From Pseudeuparius sepicola (taxonomy: Eukaryota > Arthropoda > Insecta > Coleoptera > Anthribidae): 64,000 nt of DNA. Below the pieces are notes generated by a model. The model worked only from the letters and a program-made list of their open reading frames with translations. It made no database searches and was not told the DNA's origin. Shown here one piece after another: positions 36,045-48,600 of the stretch (positions are counted from its first letter, which is position 1; each line of letters opens with the position of its first letter). Made by a program: the position numbers and the translations under genes. The DNA lies in the NCBI GenBank assembly GCA_963920635.1, contig OY987301.1:19200501-19264500 (forward strand), read 5' to 3'.

Positions 36045-36288
36045 TATAAATACCCGCCGGTTTACGCAGTTAGGACTTTATAAATATATCCACGAACGTC
36101 TAGAAGGAACGTATTCGAATACAAAATGCTTTGTTACAAAGATGTGCGTTAGAACGAACCGTATCGAACGAAGGTGACGTTCGTGTCACCGAAATCTTCA
36201 AACGAACATTAGTGTTTCAGTGTAGTAGAGCTGCAAGCTGTGATTCAAATCTGTGATAATAAGGAATACGAATAATTTTCCTGTAGAG
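36045..36288 (+). promoter_or_regulatory. Candidate promoter and non-coding first exon, possibly of tn
   Basis: Two TATAAATA words (36045-36052 and 36079-36086) precede a stretch rich in GAACG words, an initiator-like TCAGTG at 36217, and a consensus donor AG/GTGAGT at 36288/36289. No long reading frame is present, so it would be a 5' UTR exon. It lies 3.2 kb upstream of the tn start-codon exon, which needs such an exon because it begins with a 3' splice site. The link to tn is inference; TATA-like words are common in AT-rich DNA. Confidence 0.3.
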
Positions 36289-36740
36289 GTGAGTTTTTGT
36301 TCATATGGGAGTTAGCACCTCTTAGATAATGATTTTCTTTCGCTGTGCCTAAAGTTTTTCTAGACTATGCTAAGGATAGGTATGTACCTATTCCATTTCT
36401 TCTACCATGAATGTGTCAGGCCATTGAGTATAAATCCTTTACTCGATGGTCAGGACTTATAACTTGCTCGATCTACTGGTACCAAAGCGGCATGCATGCG
36501 TTTGGTTTTAGATATCTAGTGAGCTCCTTTCCTTCAAAACCCCATATCCTGTTTAAATTCAGCAATGTTTAGAAACCAAAATTTCACAAATTCGCTATGT
36601 CTTCTAGGTTGATCATTTAGATATTTGGATAGAAGATTTAGGTAACCATATTTCTTAATATAATTTATTTCCTGCTAAGCCAATCGAAACAAATAATAAA
36701 TACTTTGGCAATTTTGTTTAGGTAAGTGTCGATCTTTGTG

Positions 36741-36918
36741 GATATCCAATTTTGCCACTGTAACAGTTAGGACACTCTCAGTTTATATAATTATTTATTA
36801 TATTAGCGGTGTCAACATGTGACCATAGTGATATCCAATTTTGCCACTGTAACAGTTAGGAAACTCTCAGTTTGTATAGTTATTTATTATATTAGTGGTG
36901 TCAACATGTGACCATAGT
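36741..36918. repeat. Tandem duplication, 2 x 89 bp
   Basis: GATATCCAATTTTGCCACTG starts at 36741 and at 36830; each unit ends CATGTGACCATAGT. A few substitutions separate the copies. Confidence 0.92.
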
Positions 36919-38141
36919 GATATCGTCACTTTGCAGTTGATGCTAGAGTGATGGCTTAGAATTCTATGCTAAAATATCTTGAAAAACTTTACAATCTTAT
37001 TATACATCATTTGTGGGTGACATTAAAGGTCTCATGAGTTTTTTTTTTTTAACTTAAATCGTTTGGTCACAAACGGGCATCTAATAAAATTTTGCATCTT
37101 CATACAACCTGTTGGTATTAAAAATAAGGACTGCCACGTTGCTGAAAGTAATGTTTAAAGATCAAATAAATACCTACCTATCCATTATTTTTAATTCACA
37201 TGATACTTATCACAAACCGAGATCATTTTGATTTGTTTACTTTTTTTTCAACTCGGCAATCTCATGTGATTATCATCTGATTAGGATCTGTTTTTGACCG
37301 TCTCTAAGGCTAATAAGATAATATCACTTTGTTGTGTGCTTTGATTCTAAAAATACGATAGGGCAATATAATGCCTGACTAAAAGCAATTATGACCTTTA
37401 TAATTCCAGAGATATCTATTGCTCAAACCCAAACAAGTTGCTGTTGGTAGGTAACGTTTAAGAAAGCCACAGACAATAATTCTACCCAAGTTATTTTGAG
37501 CAACCTAAAATTGCTACATTCAAGGTTTCCAGTTTTTTTATATTATTTAGGTTATTTAGGTTATAGAAGTATCTCAAAGCATATAGGTATACGACATACA
37601 AGTCTATCAAAAAACTATTTATTACGCATTACAAAATAGGAAAGACTGAATTTAAGAAATGCCAATGCAACAAATTAACTCGTCTTTTTCCTCCCGATCC
37701 GCTAATGTTGAAGCAAAACAAAACAGTGTTATTTGTATTACCGTGAGTCATCTATTCCTATAAATCGTTGATTGTCACTCTATATCACGTACTTACTGAG
37801 GACTAGTGACTATATTTTCTGTGCTATTGGTATTCCATGGAACATTTCGACTCTATGAAATTTAAACCCGCAGGCTGTTCAGTTTTTAGTGCAATACCAC
37901 CGGTGGAGGTGAAAACCGAGTAGGTATACAATCGAAGATTTCGTGATCCTTTTACAGAATTCGTTTCGTTTATTTTAAGTCTTCACAGTTAATTTGTTCT
38001 GGCAAAAAGAAAAGTGTTACTTGCAAAACTTCAAGAAAACGTCTTGTGAATACGTACGTAGCAAATAAACTCCAAAATTAAATAAATTTTATTACAAAAA
38101 TACATTAGATCGATGCTAGTTAACACGAAACCGTTTAAATG

Positions 38142-38428
38142 TGTGAATGTGGAAAGTTCTATGTTGGGGAAACTTGTAGGCCATTTAAAAGAACACAAAA
38201 ATTATATCAGGCAAAATCAAATTTCAAAGTCAAAACTATTTTAATAACAATCATAGGATTTTGTGGGATAGGTCCAAACCAATTCTCAAAGAAGTAGAAA
38301 ATAGGCGAAAAATTAAAGAATCGGCATTTATTCTAGCAAATACGGAAAATTGTGTTGCCGAATGTTCAGTGGAATTCACTAAAATAATATTACAAGTTAT
38401 TCAAAGAGAAGTTAATATAGATAATTAG
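38142..38428 (+). pseudogene. Penelope-like element GIY-YIG endonuclease fragment
   Basis: The first frame reads CECGKFYVGETCRPFKR, a GIY-YIG endonuclease start with Y-V-G. After a frameshift the sequence reads LWDRSKPILKEVENRRKIKE then SAFILANTENCVAE, typical of the C-terminal tail of insect Penelope-type reverse transcriptases, and stops at 38428. The reverse transcriptase itself is not present. Confidence 0.6.
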
Positions 38429-39515
38429 TTACAACACAGCTGCAATATCAGACAGATGGTTGAGTTATTTGTTCTGTTGTACTTTGACTTGTATTTATCA
38501 TTCTATCATTGACTTGACAATATCTTTGAGAAAGGAGGAAGATTATATATTCTTCTAGAGCTCAGAAAACAAAGTTGTTGAAATTATTTTTTGAGTTACG
38601 TTCAAAGTTTCGTTTGTTAATATTAGGCATTTATAAATTTTCTTGGCAACTTAAAAAAGTTGTCTTAATCACTTTGGTTCAGGTTTCTGTAGCGAAAAAC
38701 CCAATTAAAAATTAAATGGATCTGTTTGTGAGACAAAGAAATTTCCGACAATACTGAGGAACTTATTGTCAAAGAAAAATCAATACAGCTCAATCTCATA
38801 TCACCACATATTCCAGCTTACTTTTAACAAAGTGTTGATGGCGCATTCAAGATTCCTTTCAGTTTATCGAATAATATACATGTTCAAAATCAACCTATGG
38901 TCAAGCTTTAAAAATAAAAAAGTTAGCAATATTACACTGAATTTGATACAACCTGTAGGTTGTCAGGGTGTCTATCGACGGAAGGGCCAGTGGGAAATAT
39001 CTAGACAAATATGCAAAAATTGTCTTTTTAATGGGATAGCTTTGTGTAAAAACATATTGGAGATCCATGAGCTACTTCTTGGGATTTTGTTGAAAAACCC
39101 GAAAATTGACGAAATTTCTTCGGTTTGTAACTTTGTTATTTCAACACTTACCGAAAATGTTTCTTCGGGAAATTTGTGGCCAAAACTGATTGATTCTTGC
39201 TCTATCAGAATGAGGGAAAATTACACGATTTAGTGGGTGCTCACTTAGCACTTAAAAAAAGTTTTTAAAAAGCTTGGCAAAATTCTTTGAAAGTTCGGTT
39301 AGATAAACAACAGTTATCGGGTTAGTCTATGGATATGCCAATGGTGGAAAGCGTCTATTTCATAACATTTGTATCGTAACAACTCATCTTACGGCTCAAA
39401 GGGTTTTCTAATTTTGAAATATACCGTAGAAGAAAACGCCCCAATTCCTTTCTAGAATAGACCCGGATGCTGAAGTTTTCAATATTCACGGTGCGCTTTT
39501 CTCTCTCTGTTGCAG

Positions 39516-39658
39516 ACTGAAAAATGGAACAATTCGAGCAACTGTTAACGTGCGCCATCTGCCTGGACAGATATAGGAATCCCAAACTGCTGCCATGTCA
39601 GCACAGTTTTTGCATGGAGCCCTGCCTCGAGGGCCTCGTCGACTACGTCAGGAGACAG
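39516..39658 (+). CDS. tn: tn exon with start codon and first half of the RING
   Basis: A pyrimidine-rich tract and CAG end at 39515; the ATG is at 39524 and the donor GT at 39659. It encodes 45 residues, with RING ligands C10, C13, C25, H27, C30 and C34. C30 and C34 are separated by three residues (CMEPC), one more than in the usual RING spacing. The exon ends in phase 0 after VRRQ and continues into LKCPEC of the next exon. The 8 bases before the ATG are 5' UTR spliced from an exon further upstream. Confidence 0.92.
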
Positions 39659-42600
39659 GTAATAAATCCATTGTTCGAAATGGAATTCTGACGGACGAAA
39701 AGCTAATCTAGCAAAAAATTGTTATTGGGAAATAAATGTTTGAGTGAGTTTGAACTATTTATTTGTTAATAATGACATACAAACATAGACAAAGCTACAC
39801 ATAGACCGTCAGAACCATTGTGGGAATTTTCACACGATACACCAAATATTTTACATAACATTTTATATAAAAACTAATAACTAAATTAAAATGCCTATAC
39901 CTCAACTTAGTATCGAGTCCCAATTGTAAGACATTGCAATTCATTTATCTGTTTTAATTTATTTTCGCTCCAAAATTAAAGTTTGAAAGTTGGTGTACTA
40001 GGATTTTTTGCGGATGGTTTCAACAATGCTTCTGACTATCGATGGATCCTTTAATCTATGACACAAACTATAGGTAGGTATACAGAGTGTGAATTTTCTT
40101 TTGCTATTTAGGCGACTCTACTTCAAAATACAGGGCGTTAAATTGAATTTAAGAAGCGAGTTTTATTAATAAATTTTAAGATATTTAGTTGAAATTTTGT
40201 ACTTTTTACCAACTAAGCTACCGGAGCACACTAGTTCCATCGGCTAGCAGACTGCGTTCCATTATCGTTGGTTATGAAATTCCTATTTGTTTTTCTACCT
40301 AGAATATTCTACAGTGGAAATTCTTACTTTAGAAGTAAGGGTGGGGCCTCATATTGGGAACTGTCTCATATCAGGGTACTTTCCTCTATATTTTTAACTT
40401 TGTTATTTACTTCAACTAACAGTTTTCTAATCTAACAAAGAAATTTTATTGAAAATTACATACCTACGTTTTTTGACCAAAATTTCCGGAAATATTCCCA
40501 CTTTTCGTCTAGGCAGCAGGAGGTGATTACAGCGGAAATTTTTTGACAGATGTCATTATTATAATGTGACATTGTAACATATACCCAACAAAAATTTTTA
40601 TTATACTTTCGTTTAATTTGCGTGTAGGTATGGAATTTTCTTACCGAATCCCCCACGTTCTTGAATTAATATTCGTAAATTTTTCTCTAACACGATTTTT
40701 TTAAGAAAATTATCCCTCGTCTCTGCGCGATTCGTGATAATTCTTAAAACATTAAAATTACAAATTTGCTATAAATTCAATTGACCTTCAAGCCATTCAA
40801 AATAACTACAAAGAATTTAAGAACAGTGTTGAGATGTGTGCTGAAAATGGAGGAACATGGGTAGAATAAATAAATTTAAATTATGATTACATTTATAATA
40901 TTTAAAAAAATACAAACAAAAAAACATTTAGTTCTGTAATTTCAAACAACGTAATATTTTTTAGTTTTTCTAATAAAATTTTTCAATATTTCTCGCAAAA
41001 AAGCTGCTACCAGCGCCCTCTATAAATTTTTTAAAGTCCAAGATACTAAAAATAGTTTTTGGGTGAAGCAAGAGCAGAATACAAAAAATTGTGTTTGTAA
41101 TGCAAACAAAATTGTCATACACACCTATAATACCGCTTTGCCGTGGACACATTGTATATTTAACGCAATACAAAATTTAACTGATTCCTACAGTAAGTGT
41201 ATATCATATGTATAATTTATAAAACAACTAGAAATAGTTCTTAGAAACATAAATAATTGATAAAAACACAAAAATATATTTTTGTTCAAACCTTTTTAAA
41301 TATAAGCTTTTACACTAAATCGAATAAAATAAGTTTAGGTTTTCAAAAATATTACCCATATTTCATTTGCTTATTTTTACCTTATTCACCCTTGGGCGAT
41401 TTTCAATTACTTCTCGACACCCAACCGTTCTCAAACAACGCGGTCGAGTTCAACCACCACCCCGTAATGCTGCCCCCAACCAAAGCCAACGCCCCTGTGT
41501 TCCCGCTATTAAAATTTCATGTCTTTTCAGCTGAAATGCCCGGAATGTCGCGCAGAACACAGAATACCGTATCAGGGCGTCCAGGGCTTCCCCACCAACG
41601 TGACCCTCCAGAGGTTCCTGGAATTGCACATAGAAATCACCGGCGAACTCCCCGACCCCAACGCCGGTCAAATCATGGAGAGGTGCAACGTCTGTTCGGA
41701 GAAAGCATACTGTAGCTTATGTTCTCACTGTGATAAGAAGATCTGCGAAGAATGTAAAGGAGCCCACATGGAGATCCTCAAACGCGAAATCTCCAGAATC
41801 AACAACCAAATCAGACGGGGCATTCACCGTCTCCAAGACACATTATCGTTGGTGGAGAAGAACACGCAAAACATCCAGACCAACTGCCTCTCGGTCGGCG
41901 AAGAAGTAGAAGAAATCTACAGGAGATTAAACAAGGCGCTCAAGGATAGAACGGAACACCTTCGCACCGAACTCGACCGGTACCTCGGCAACGAGCTCCG
42001 TCACCTTACAGGCTTAAAAGACAACTTGGAACTAGAAATTTCCAATATCTTGAGCAACTGCGACTTGGCAGACAAGCACATGCACGAAAACGCCGATATG
42101 TGGGATGACTGCGAACTTATGGATGCTAAAGAAATCTTCCTGAAAACCGTCGAATTCATCCGCAACTTTGAGTACGAAAACACCGACTACAGCAGAAAGG
42201 TGCGGCTAATTTTGGCTCACGACCCCAACCAACTTGTCCTGCATGTCGCGGGATTCGGAGATTTGAACATAGTCAACAATCACTTCACTCCAGGGGGTGG
42301 TTCGAGTTTGCTTCAGACGCCAAGTCCGGGGTTGATGAGATCGAAGAGCGACCACAGGCTAGCCACTCAATTCAGGCAGCAGGAAGAAAGAGGTTACGAT
42401 AGAGGTTACGGTGGGGATCAAGATGACCCCCCTCTTCTTGGTGGCAGGAAGTTTGGCGAAAGGGCCCAACAGAAGCCCGCCGAAAAATATGGAGCAGATA
42501 GGTACGGCAGGGGAGGCACAGAGTACGGCGATGACGACTATGAGAGCAGCAGGCCCAGGTCTAAGTACAGCAGCAGATTCCGTCGCCGCACGGGCGCTGC

Positions 42601-45600
42601 TGACGATGATTCCGATAACGAACCATCGTCTAGAGTAAGGTTTAATGAAACCAAACCTGAAAGGGAGAGGACGTTGGATACGGAAGACGTAGCTCGCGGC
42701 CCTCTAAGTGGAATCACAAGGCTGGCGGATTCGCCTAGAGTAATGAAAAAACTTCAGGATAGCGAGAATGGCAAAAAGAAAGAAAAAGAAGCGCCACCGG
42801 CGCAACCTCAGCCACCGCCCCAGCCTAAAGTAGTGCCCAAAAGGCCGCCACCTCCTGCAGCTCGACAAGTGAGCGAGGAAGACGAAATTTCTAGAATTAA
42901 GAAACAAAACAAAGGAGCAACTACGTCCACCGAAACTGCGACACCTGAGGTTAGACCCACCGAGAGGACTGTCGCCACCGAAGAGCGACCAAGGAAGACA
43001 CCCGCCACTGAGGTGAGTCTGGATCAGCCGTAACCTCCTATATGTACCTGATTAAATCAATTTAGTTATAACTTAGATGTTAACATGCTTGCCGTCCGTT
43101 GTGCAGTAGACAAAAAATACGTAGAGACGAAAAGCACGCGTGACACGTCTCTACTCCTTCTACTTCCACCTCTCTACACACCCAAATGTACTGTCTTGTG
43201 TTTTTGTGTGTGAAGCATGAAGAAATGTGTGCATGGTCCCCCCCAACCCTAACGCAATGTTTTCTCCAGGCGCCATCGAGCACGGAAGAGACTGACGAAT
43301 CGCTGAGACACGGTCAGAGAAAGACAGCTGCGAGCAAACCCGCAGCACCAGCTACCAGAAGACCGTCAGACGCCACTCACAAGAAATCGGCTCGGTCGGC
43401 CAGCTCAGACTCTAGCACCTCCTCGGATACATCGTCCGGATCTGCTTCGGCAGTGAGAAGCACCGGAGCACCCTTCACCACCGAGGAAGTAAAGCAGAAA
43501 TATCTTTCACGATCGGAACAAGCCGCTAAAAACAATACTACAGGTTCGACTAAAGATGCTCCTACAACGAAACCCTTCCAAAGCAGGTTTTTACTGAATA
43601 AACCTCTTACAGTTCCCCCACCACCCTCGACCGCGAAGGATGACGTCAGCGAGAGTACCACAGAAGAAGAAACGGAATCCGAGGAAGATACGGATGAAGC
43701 GACACCAAAACCCGACGAAAAGATGACCAAGTCCGACATCGGGCCATTACTGGCCCGCAGCGCAAACGCGCGTGATCCCATCGGCGACACCACACGCAAG
43801 ACCAAAGAAGATACTTCCTCCTATGGTAGTAGTAGGTCAAGATACTCTCCGCGGGAAGAACCCAAATACGGAAGAACCAGAACATCAACAGCAACTGAGG
43901 AAGAACCTCCCCGTTACGGTTACACTAGCAGGTTCCTCAACAAAAGCAAAAGTTCGGCCGCTATTCCTCCAGACGACGACGATTCGTCGTACTCTTCTAG
44001 ATACGGCAGCTCCGCCGCTGCTGCCGACGAAGATAAATACCCCAGCAGCAGATCGCGGTACATGGCGTTGAAAGATCGCCGGCAGCGGCTTGCCAGAAGC
44101 CGAAGCAGCCAACAGTTCGGGGACGAAGAGGACCAGGACGAACCGGTCTCCCCTACCACCTCCAATCCCACCGCTTACCTGGCGTCGAGAGGCTACGGCT
44201 CTTCAGCATCAGCTAACGATCTTGCAAGAAGCCGGTCTTCCCACGCGCTGAAATCGAGGGATAACTCTCCCGAACGCTCGATGGCCACGGAGAAGGACGG
44301 GGCGGCGCTGAGCTCGTGGGCGAGGTATTTAAAGAACAAGTACGGCAACAGGGGCGGGACGAAAGACAAAGAGAGCGGGTCCGGGGCAACGCCGTCGTCA
44401 AGCAGCAGCTCGTCTGCGGCGAGGAGGTTGTCGCTGGGTCTGCCGTTGAGATCGTCCACGGAAATGGGAAGCTCCGACGACGACCAAAAAAACATGCAAG
44501 GCTCCCCCACTACCCCTATAGCAGCTACGGCAGCGGCCGGTAAGTAGACGAAGAGTGAACGGGGAGAGGTTGTTGTTGATGTTCTGCCTTCTTCCATCCG
44601 GTTGGAAATTTAAAACGTTGGGTAGAAAAACCGAAGAGAAAAATTTGGTAAATATGTCGCTTGGGCTTATAAGCTTTCTAACGGGCAATCGCGCGAAATT
44701 TTGAAAATTTTTTAAGTACCCAAGGTTTTATTTACAACTTTAAAGTCGAGTTGTAGTTGGGTAATTAGCACGACAAAAACAAAGATGCTACTTAAATAGC
44801 TTTTGAGAATGTTTGTAATTTGAAGCACTTTCAGAAAAATAAGAGCGTTAATTGCTTGTAGCGACGGAATACTGCTTGAAATATACCTACCTATTTATCC
44901 AACTAAGCCTCAGCTTTATGCTTATTTGTGAAAACGAAAAATTTGACAGTGTGGCTGAGTATTTTGAATTGTTCGCTCTAGGTATCGCAGTGGCAGCAGC
45001 AGGTACCTCCCCTAGGAGTCAGTACCTGCAGAAATGCCAGCAGCTGTTTGAAATAGGTAAGAAAACACAATAACTGTTACCTAAGGCATAGATAGTCAGA
45101 AGCATTGTTAAAACCGACCGCAAAAAATACTGCTACACCAACTTTCAAACTTTACATTTGGAGTGAAAACAAATTATAACAGATAAATTGTAATGTCTTA
45201 CAATTCTTAGGACTCTATACTGGATCTAGGTGTAGGCATTTTAATTTAGTTATTAGTTTTTATATAAAATGTTATGCAAAATATTTGGTGTAGCGTGCTG
45301 AAATTTCAACAATGGTAGCTTTGTCTATGCCTAAGGTTTGCATAAATAATATGCCATCGAACGAAAATGAATTGCGTTCTGGTGGGAAACCTATATGGAC
45401 ACATTTTTCTTTTTAATAAACTAAAGCTCCACTATTTTCTAAAAAATAACGTGTGGATTTTGATGAACCATAGCAAGAGCAGCCAAAAGGTGGTGATTTT
45501 TCACCATTAACCATATTTTGTTTTGTTCATTTTCTCCTTATTATAACTAGATAGCTCTCTCACATTTGCCAAACACGCCGAACTCCAGATCTGTTTAAAG

Positions 45601-48600
45601 TTCTCTTGCTTGCTTTACAATAATGCTTCTCTCAAATAAATTGTCAACATCAAAACTTACAAATAGTTAATATTAAAGTCCTCAGAACAATCTCAGGTGC
45701 TGACTGATGCATCACCCATTCCTGAACGAACTCATGAAGGAAATATGTCGGAAAATCTATACACAAAGACGGAAACTCAAAAGTCGCTTCTGCGATCTGC
45801 AACAAAACACTACCACAACCACAAACTTCGTCATAATTGACGCCACTTCACCCTTTGACTTAAATAGCCAAGAATCCTTACTTAAAAGTCACGGCTTCTT
45901 CGAACAGCCAACGCCCGACCTTCAGGCCAAATATATATTTTCAGAGCGCACGACGACTTTATACCCCAATCTTGGATAGGTTTTAGTGAATATGACCTTA
46001 TAGTGGGAAACTCCCACACTAGCTTTGACCCGAGTGCCCCATTCAGGTCCGTGTCCATAATTGATTTCTTCTTCTCCAGCAAAAAAAATGCCTAATGACA
46101 TGGTGTTAGCTAAACGGGAAAGTTTATTCAACAGCTCCGCAAATAGACCAGGAGATAGTGACAGATTTTTGGACGTGATTTTACTCAGCATGCCTTTCAA
46201 AGGGCATTGTGTTGCGCATATTTTCACAATGATAAGGTGTGAATAAAAGAGTCATCCATCCTGGGATCTTCATATGAAAAACTGAGTTTTCATTTATTCA
46301 AAAAATATGCGTTTCGATATGATTTTAGTCAGGTTGCCATGTGTTTTATAATGAAGTTCAAAACGGAAAATTCCTCACAAAACAATAGGCACACCGTCAC
46401 CGTGGGTCCAAAGGGCTATTATTTCCACGTGAAACTGTATTTTAATAATTAATTTTTCCACGTTTCTGAACAGGCTGCCAATGAGAAGTATGCAAGTTCT
46501 TATTATGAAACTGCTAAAAAAGGATGCCATACCGTTTGCGCATGTCCAAGTACAGTTTAAATTGAATGTTATTTAATAATTTAAACCATTTATTCGATGT
46601 AAAGTGTACTTATAGACATGCGCAAACGGTATGCCATCTTTTCTTCAGCAGTTTTATGACAAGAACTTACATACTTATCATTGGCAGCCTGTTCAGAAAC
46701 GTGGAAAAATTAATTATGAAATACAAGTTTACGTGACAATATCTAATAGTCCTTTGGGCCCACGCTAAGAGAGCTTGCACACGGACGCGGCGCGGCAAAA
46801 AAACGTATGCGGCCGTATGTACGGTGCGGATCTGCGGTCAGAATTTTCGAACTTCTCGTACCGCACGGCACCTGATTCAGTCTTCCGTTTCTAGCCAGCA
46901 CCAGACAAGAAATGACAACATTGTACATACCTGAGCAATAGCCACTTAGATTCATACCTTATTATTGTGAGAATATAGGCAATATAATGCCCTTTAAAAG
47001 GCATACTGAGTAAAATCACGTCCAAAAATCTGTCACTATTTAAAAAATGTGTAATACTAAATCAGAATACCTCAAGTATGCAGAAGCTGAAATGCAGAAG
47101 CAGCAGAAAACATGAAATGTTGAAAAATGTGGTGGTGTTTGTTGTGAAAAGTAGGAGTAAAACAGGCATTTTTAGAGCTTTCCAACGATATGATACTCGA
47201 TATGGTTATTCAGAAAAATAACGTATATGGTTTCCATTAAAAAAACACAATTCCCTCCAACTTTGATATTTACACTTTTTATCTAAAGTTAGAAACAACG
47301 AAGCTAGATGGATTTGAATAAATTGTCAAAATTTAGTTTTTTCTAAATATCTAGTAAGCCATGACTTTGTCAAAAATCCCCATTTAACTTTCCTTCTATT
47401 TCTGCTAGTTTTCGAGATCATCAAAAAAACTCACTCTGTATAAGCGAAAAACCAAAAAAGAGGGCCACAATTTGGGAACCATAGACAAACCCAAATGGGT
47501 TTGTCTATGTTGGGAACCTGTGAAAATAGCTCTTCAGGCAAACACCGAGACTTTTGGTACCTATCGACATTTGCACATTTGCTTTTAGATTAACTGTAGT
47601 TTGTGGGGATGGCAACGGCGCTTTTTCGGTCGGTTTCGCCTACTAAGCTGCAAACCAAACACTACGCCACACGGGCGTAGCCAGGATTTAGTTTTGGGGG
47701 GGGTTTAGTTTGAGAAGTAAATAAGACAACAAAAATATACTTACATGAAATTTAATATCTATATATTCATCCGAAAGACTACGACATATTTATAAAGTTC
47801 TTAACTTTAAATGAAATGGATAAATTAATTTCGTTCCTCTGCGCTAGATCTAAAACCATTAAAGAAGAAATCTTCGGCTTTTTCTTTTAAATATATCCAC
47901 TACTTCATCTGCATGAATTTCTGTTCCATAGTGAATGTTCATTAGAGCCAAACCATTAAGTCTGTTTTCACTTGTAGTGTTTCGTAAATAGTTTTCCAGT
48001 CTCCTTAGGCTCGAGAAAGACCTTTCTGGGGTAGCAGTGGATACAGGAATGGTAGCCAAGATTTGTAGTAATGTGTAAATATTAGGATAAAGGTTTTTAT
48101 CGCACATATCTAGGCATTCCAAACTAGATTTCGGGGTAGGCAGTCTTCTTATCAGCGTGCAAGGTAGCTGAAGCTTTGATAGCTAAATCCAAATTTGTTT
48201 CTTTATTAGAAACCCCTTGACCTTGACTACACCACTTTTTCCAGTAGTCCATACCTTTAAGTTTATCACCCTTCCCTTTTTTCCCCTCCATTTTTCGACA
48301 GTAATAATGATTCACGTATCTATCCTTAACAAGGTCATCGAATAACAGCGCACTAAAATTACTCACTTACACGGTACACTTAATTCTCTTCACTATTCGT
48401 TCACCACTTTTCACTTTTATTCGCTTCGAGTTCGCATGGAACAATACTGCCGTAAGCGCGGTCACGCGCCGCGGCGCCGCTTATATAGCAGCCCAGTAGC
48501 CGTCCAGAAACTTCCACGAACTTCCACAAAGTTCCGCTCATTTCGGCCGAGGGGCGTGGCGAATAATCGAGAAACAACGCAAAGTGTCCCTACAATACAA

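Larger units (their letters stand above)
34273..38100. other. Upstream region of tn, mostly featureless
   Basis: Holds the candidate promoter/first exon and the 89 bp duplication. Short frames at 35299-36083 show no family resemblance. Confidence 0.45.

Noticed and set aside
38766..39233. 155-codon + frame upstream of tn
   Set aside because: Composition matches repeated intergenic DNA; part of it resembles sequence near 60370-60540, so it is a dispersed repeat, not a gene.
41257..41715. 152-codon + frame overlapping the tn RING exon
   Set aside because: Out of frame with tn; covers intron sequence plus a shadow of the exon.
43013..43033. Short tn isoform ending in the retained intron
   Set aside because: The frame does reach a stop six codons past the donor, but no poly(A) signal was seen close by and the downstream exons join cleanly.
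43377..44688. Several - strand frames opposite the tn linker exon
   Set aside because: Antisense shadows of a Ser/Arg-rich coding exon; Val/Ser/Leu-rich products are typical of that.
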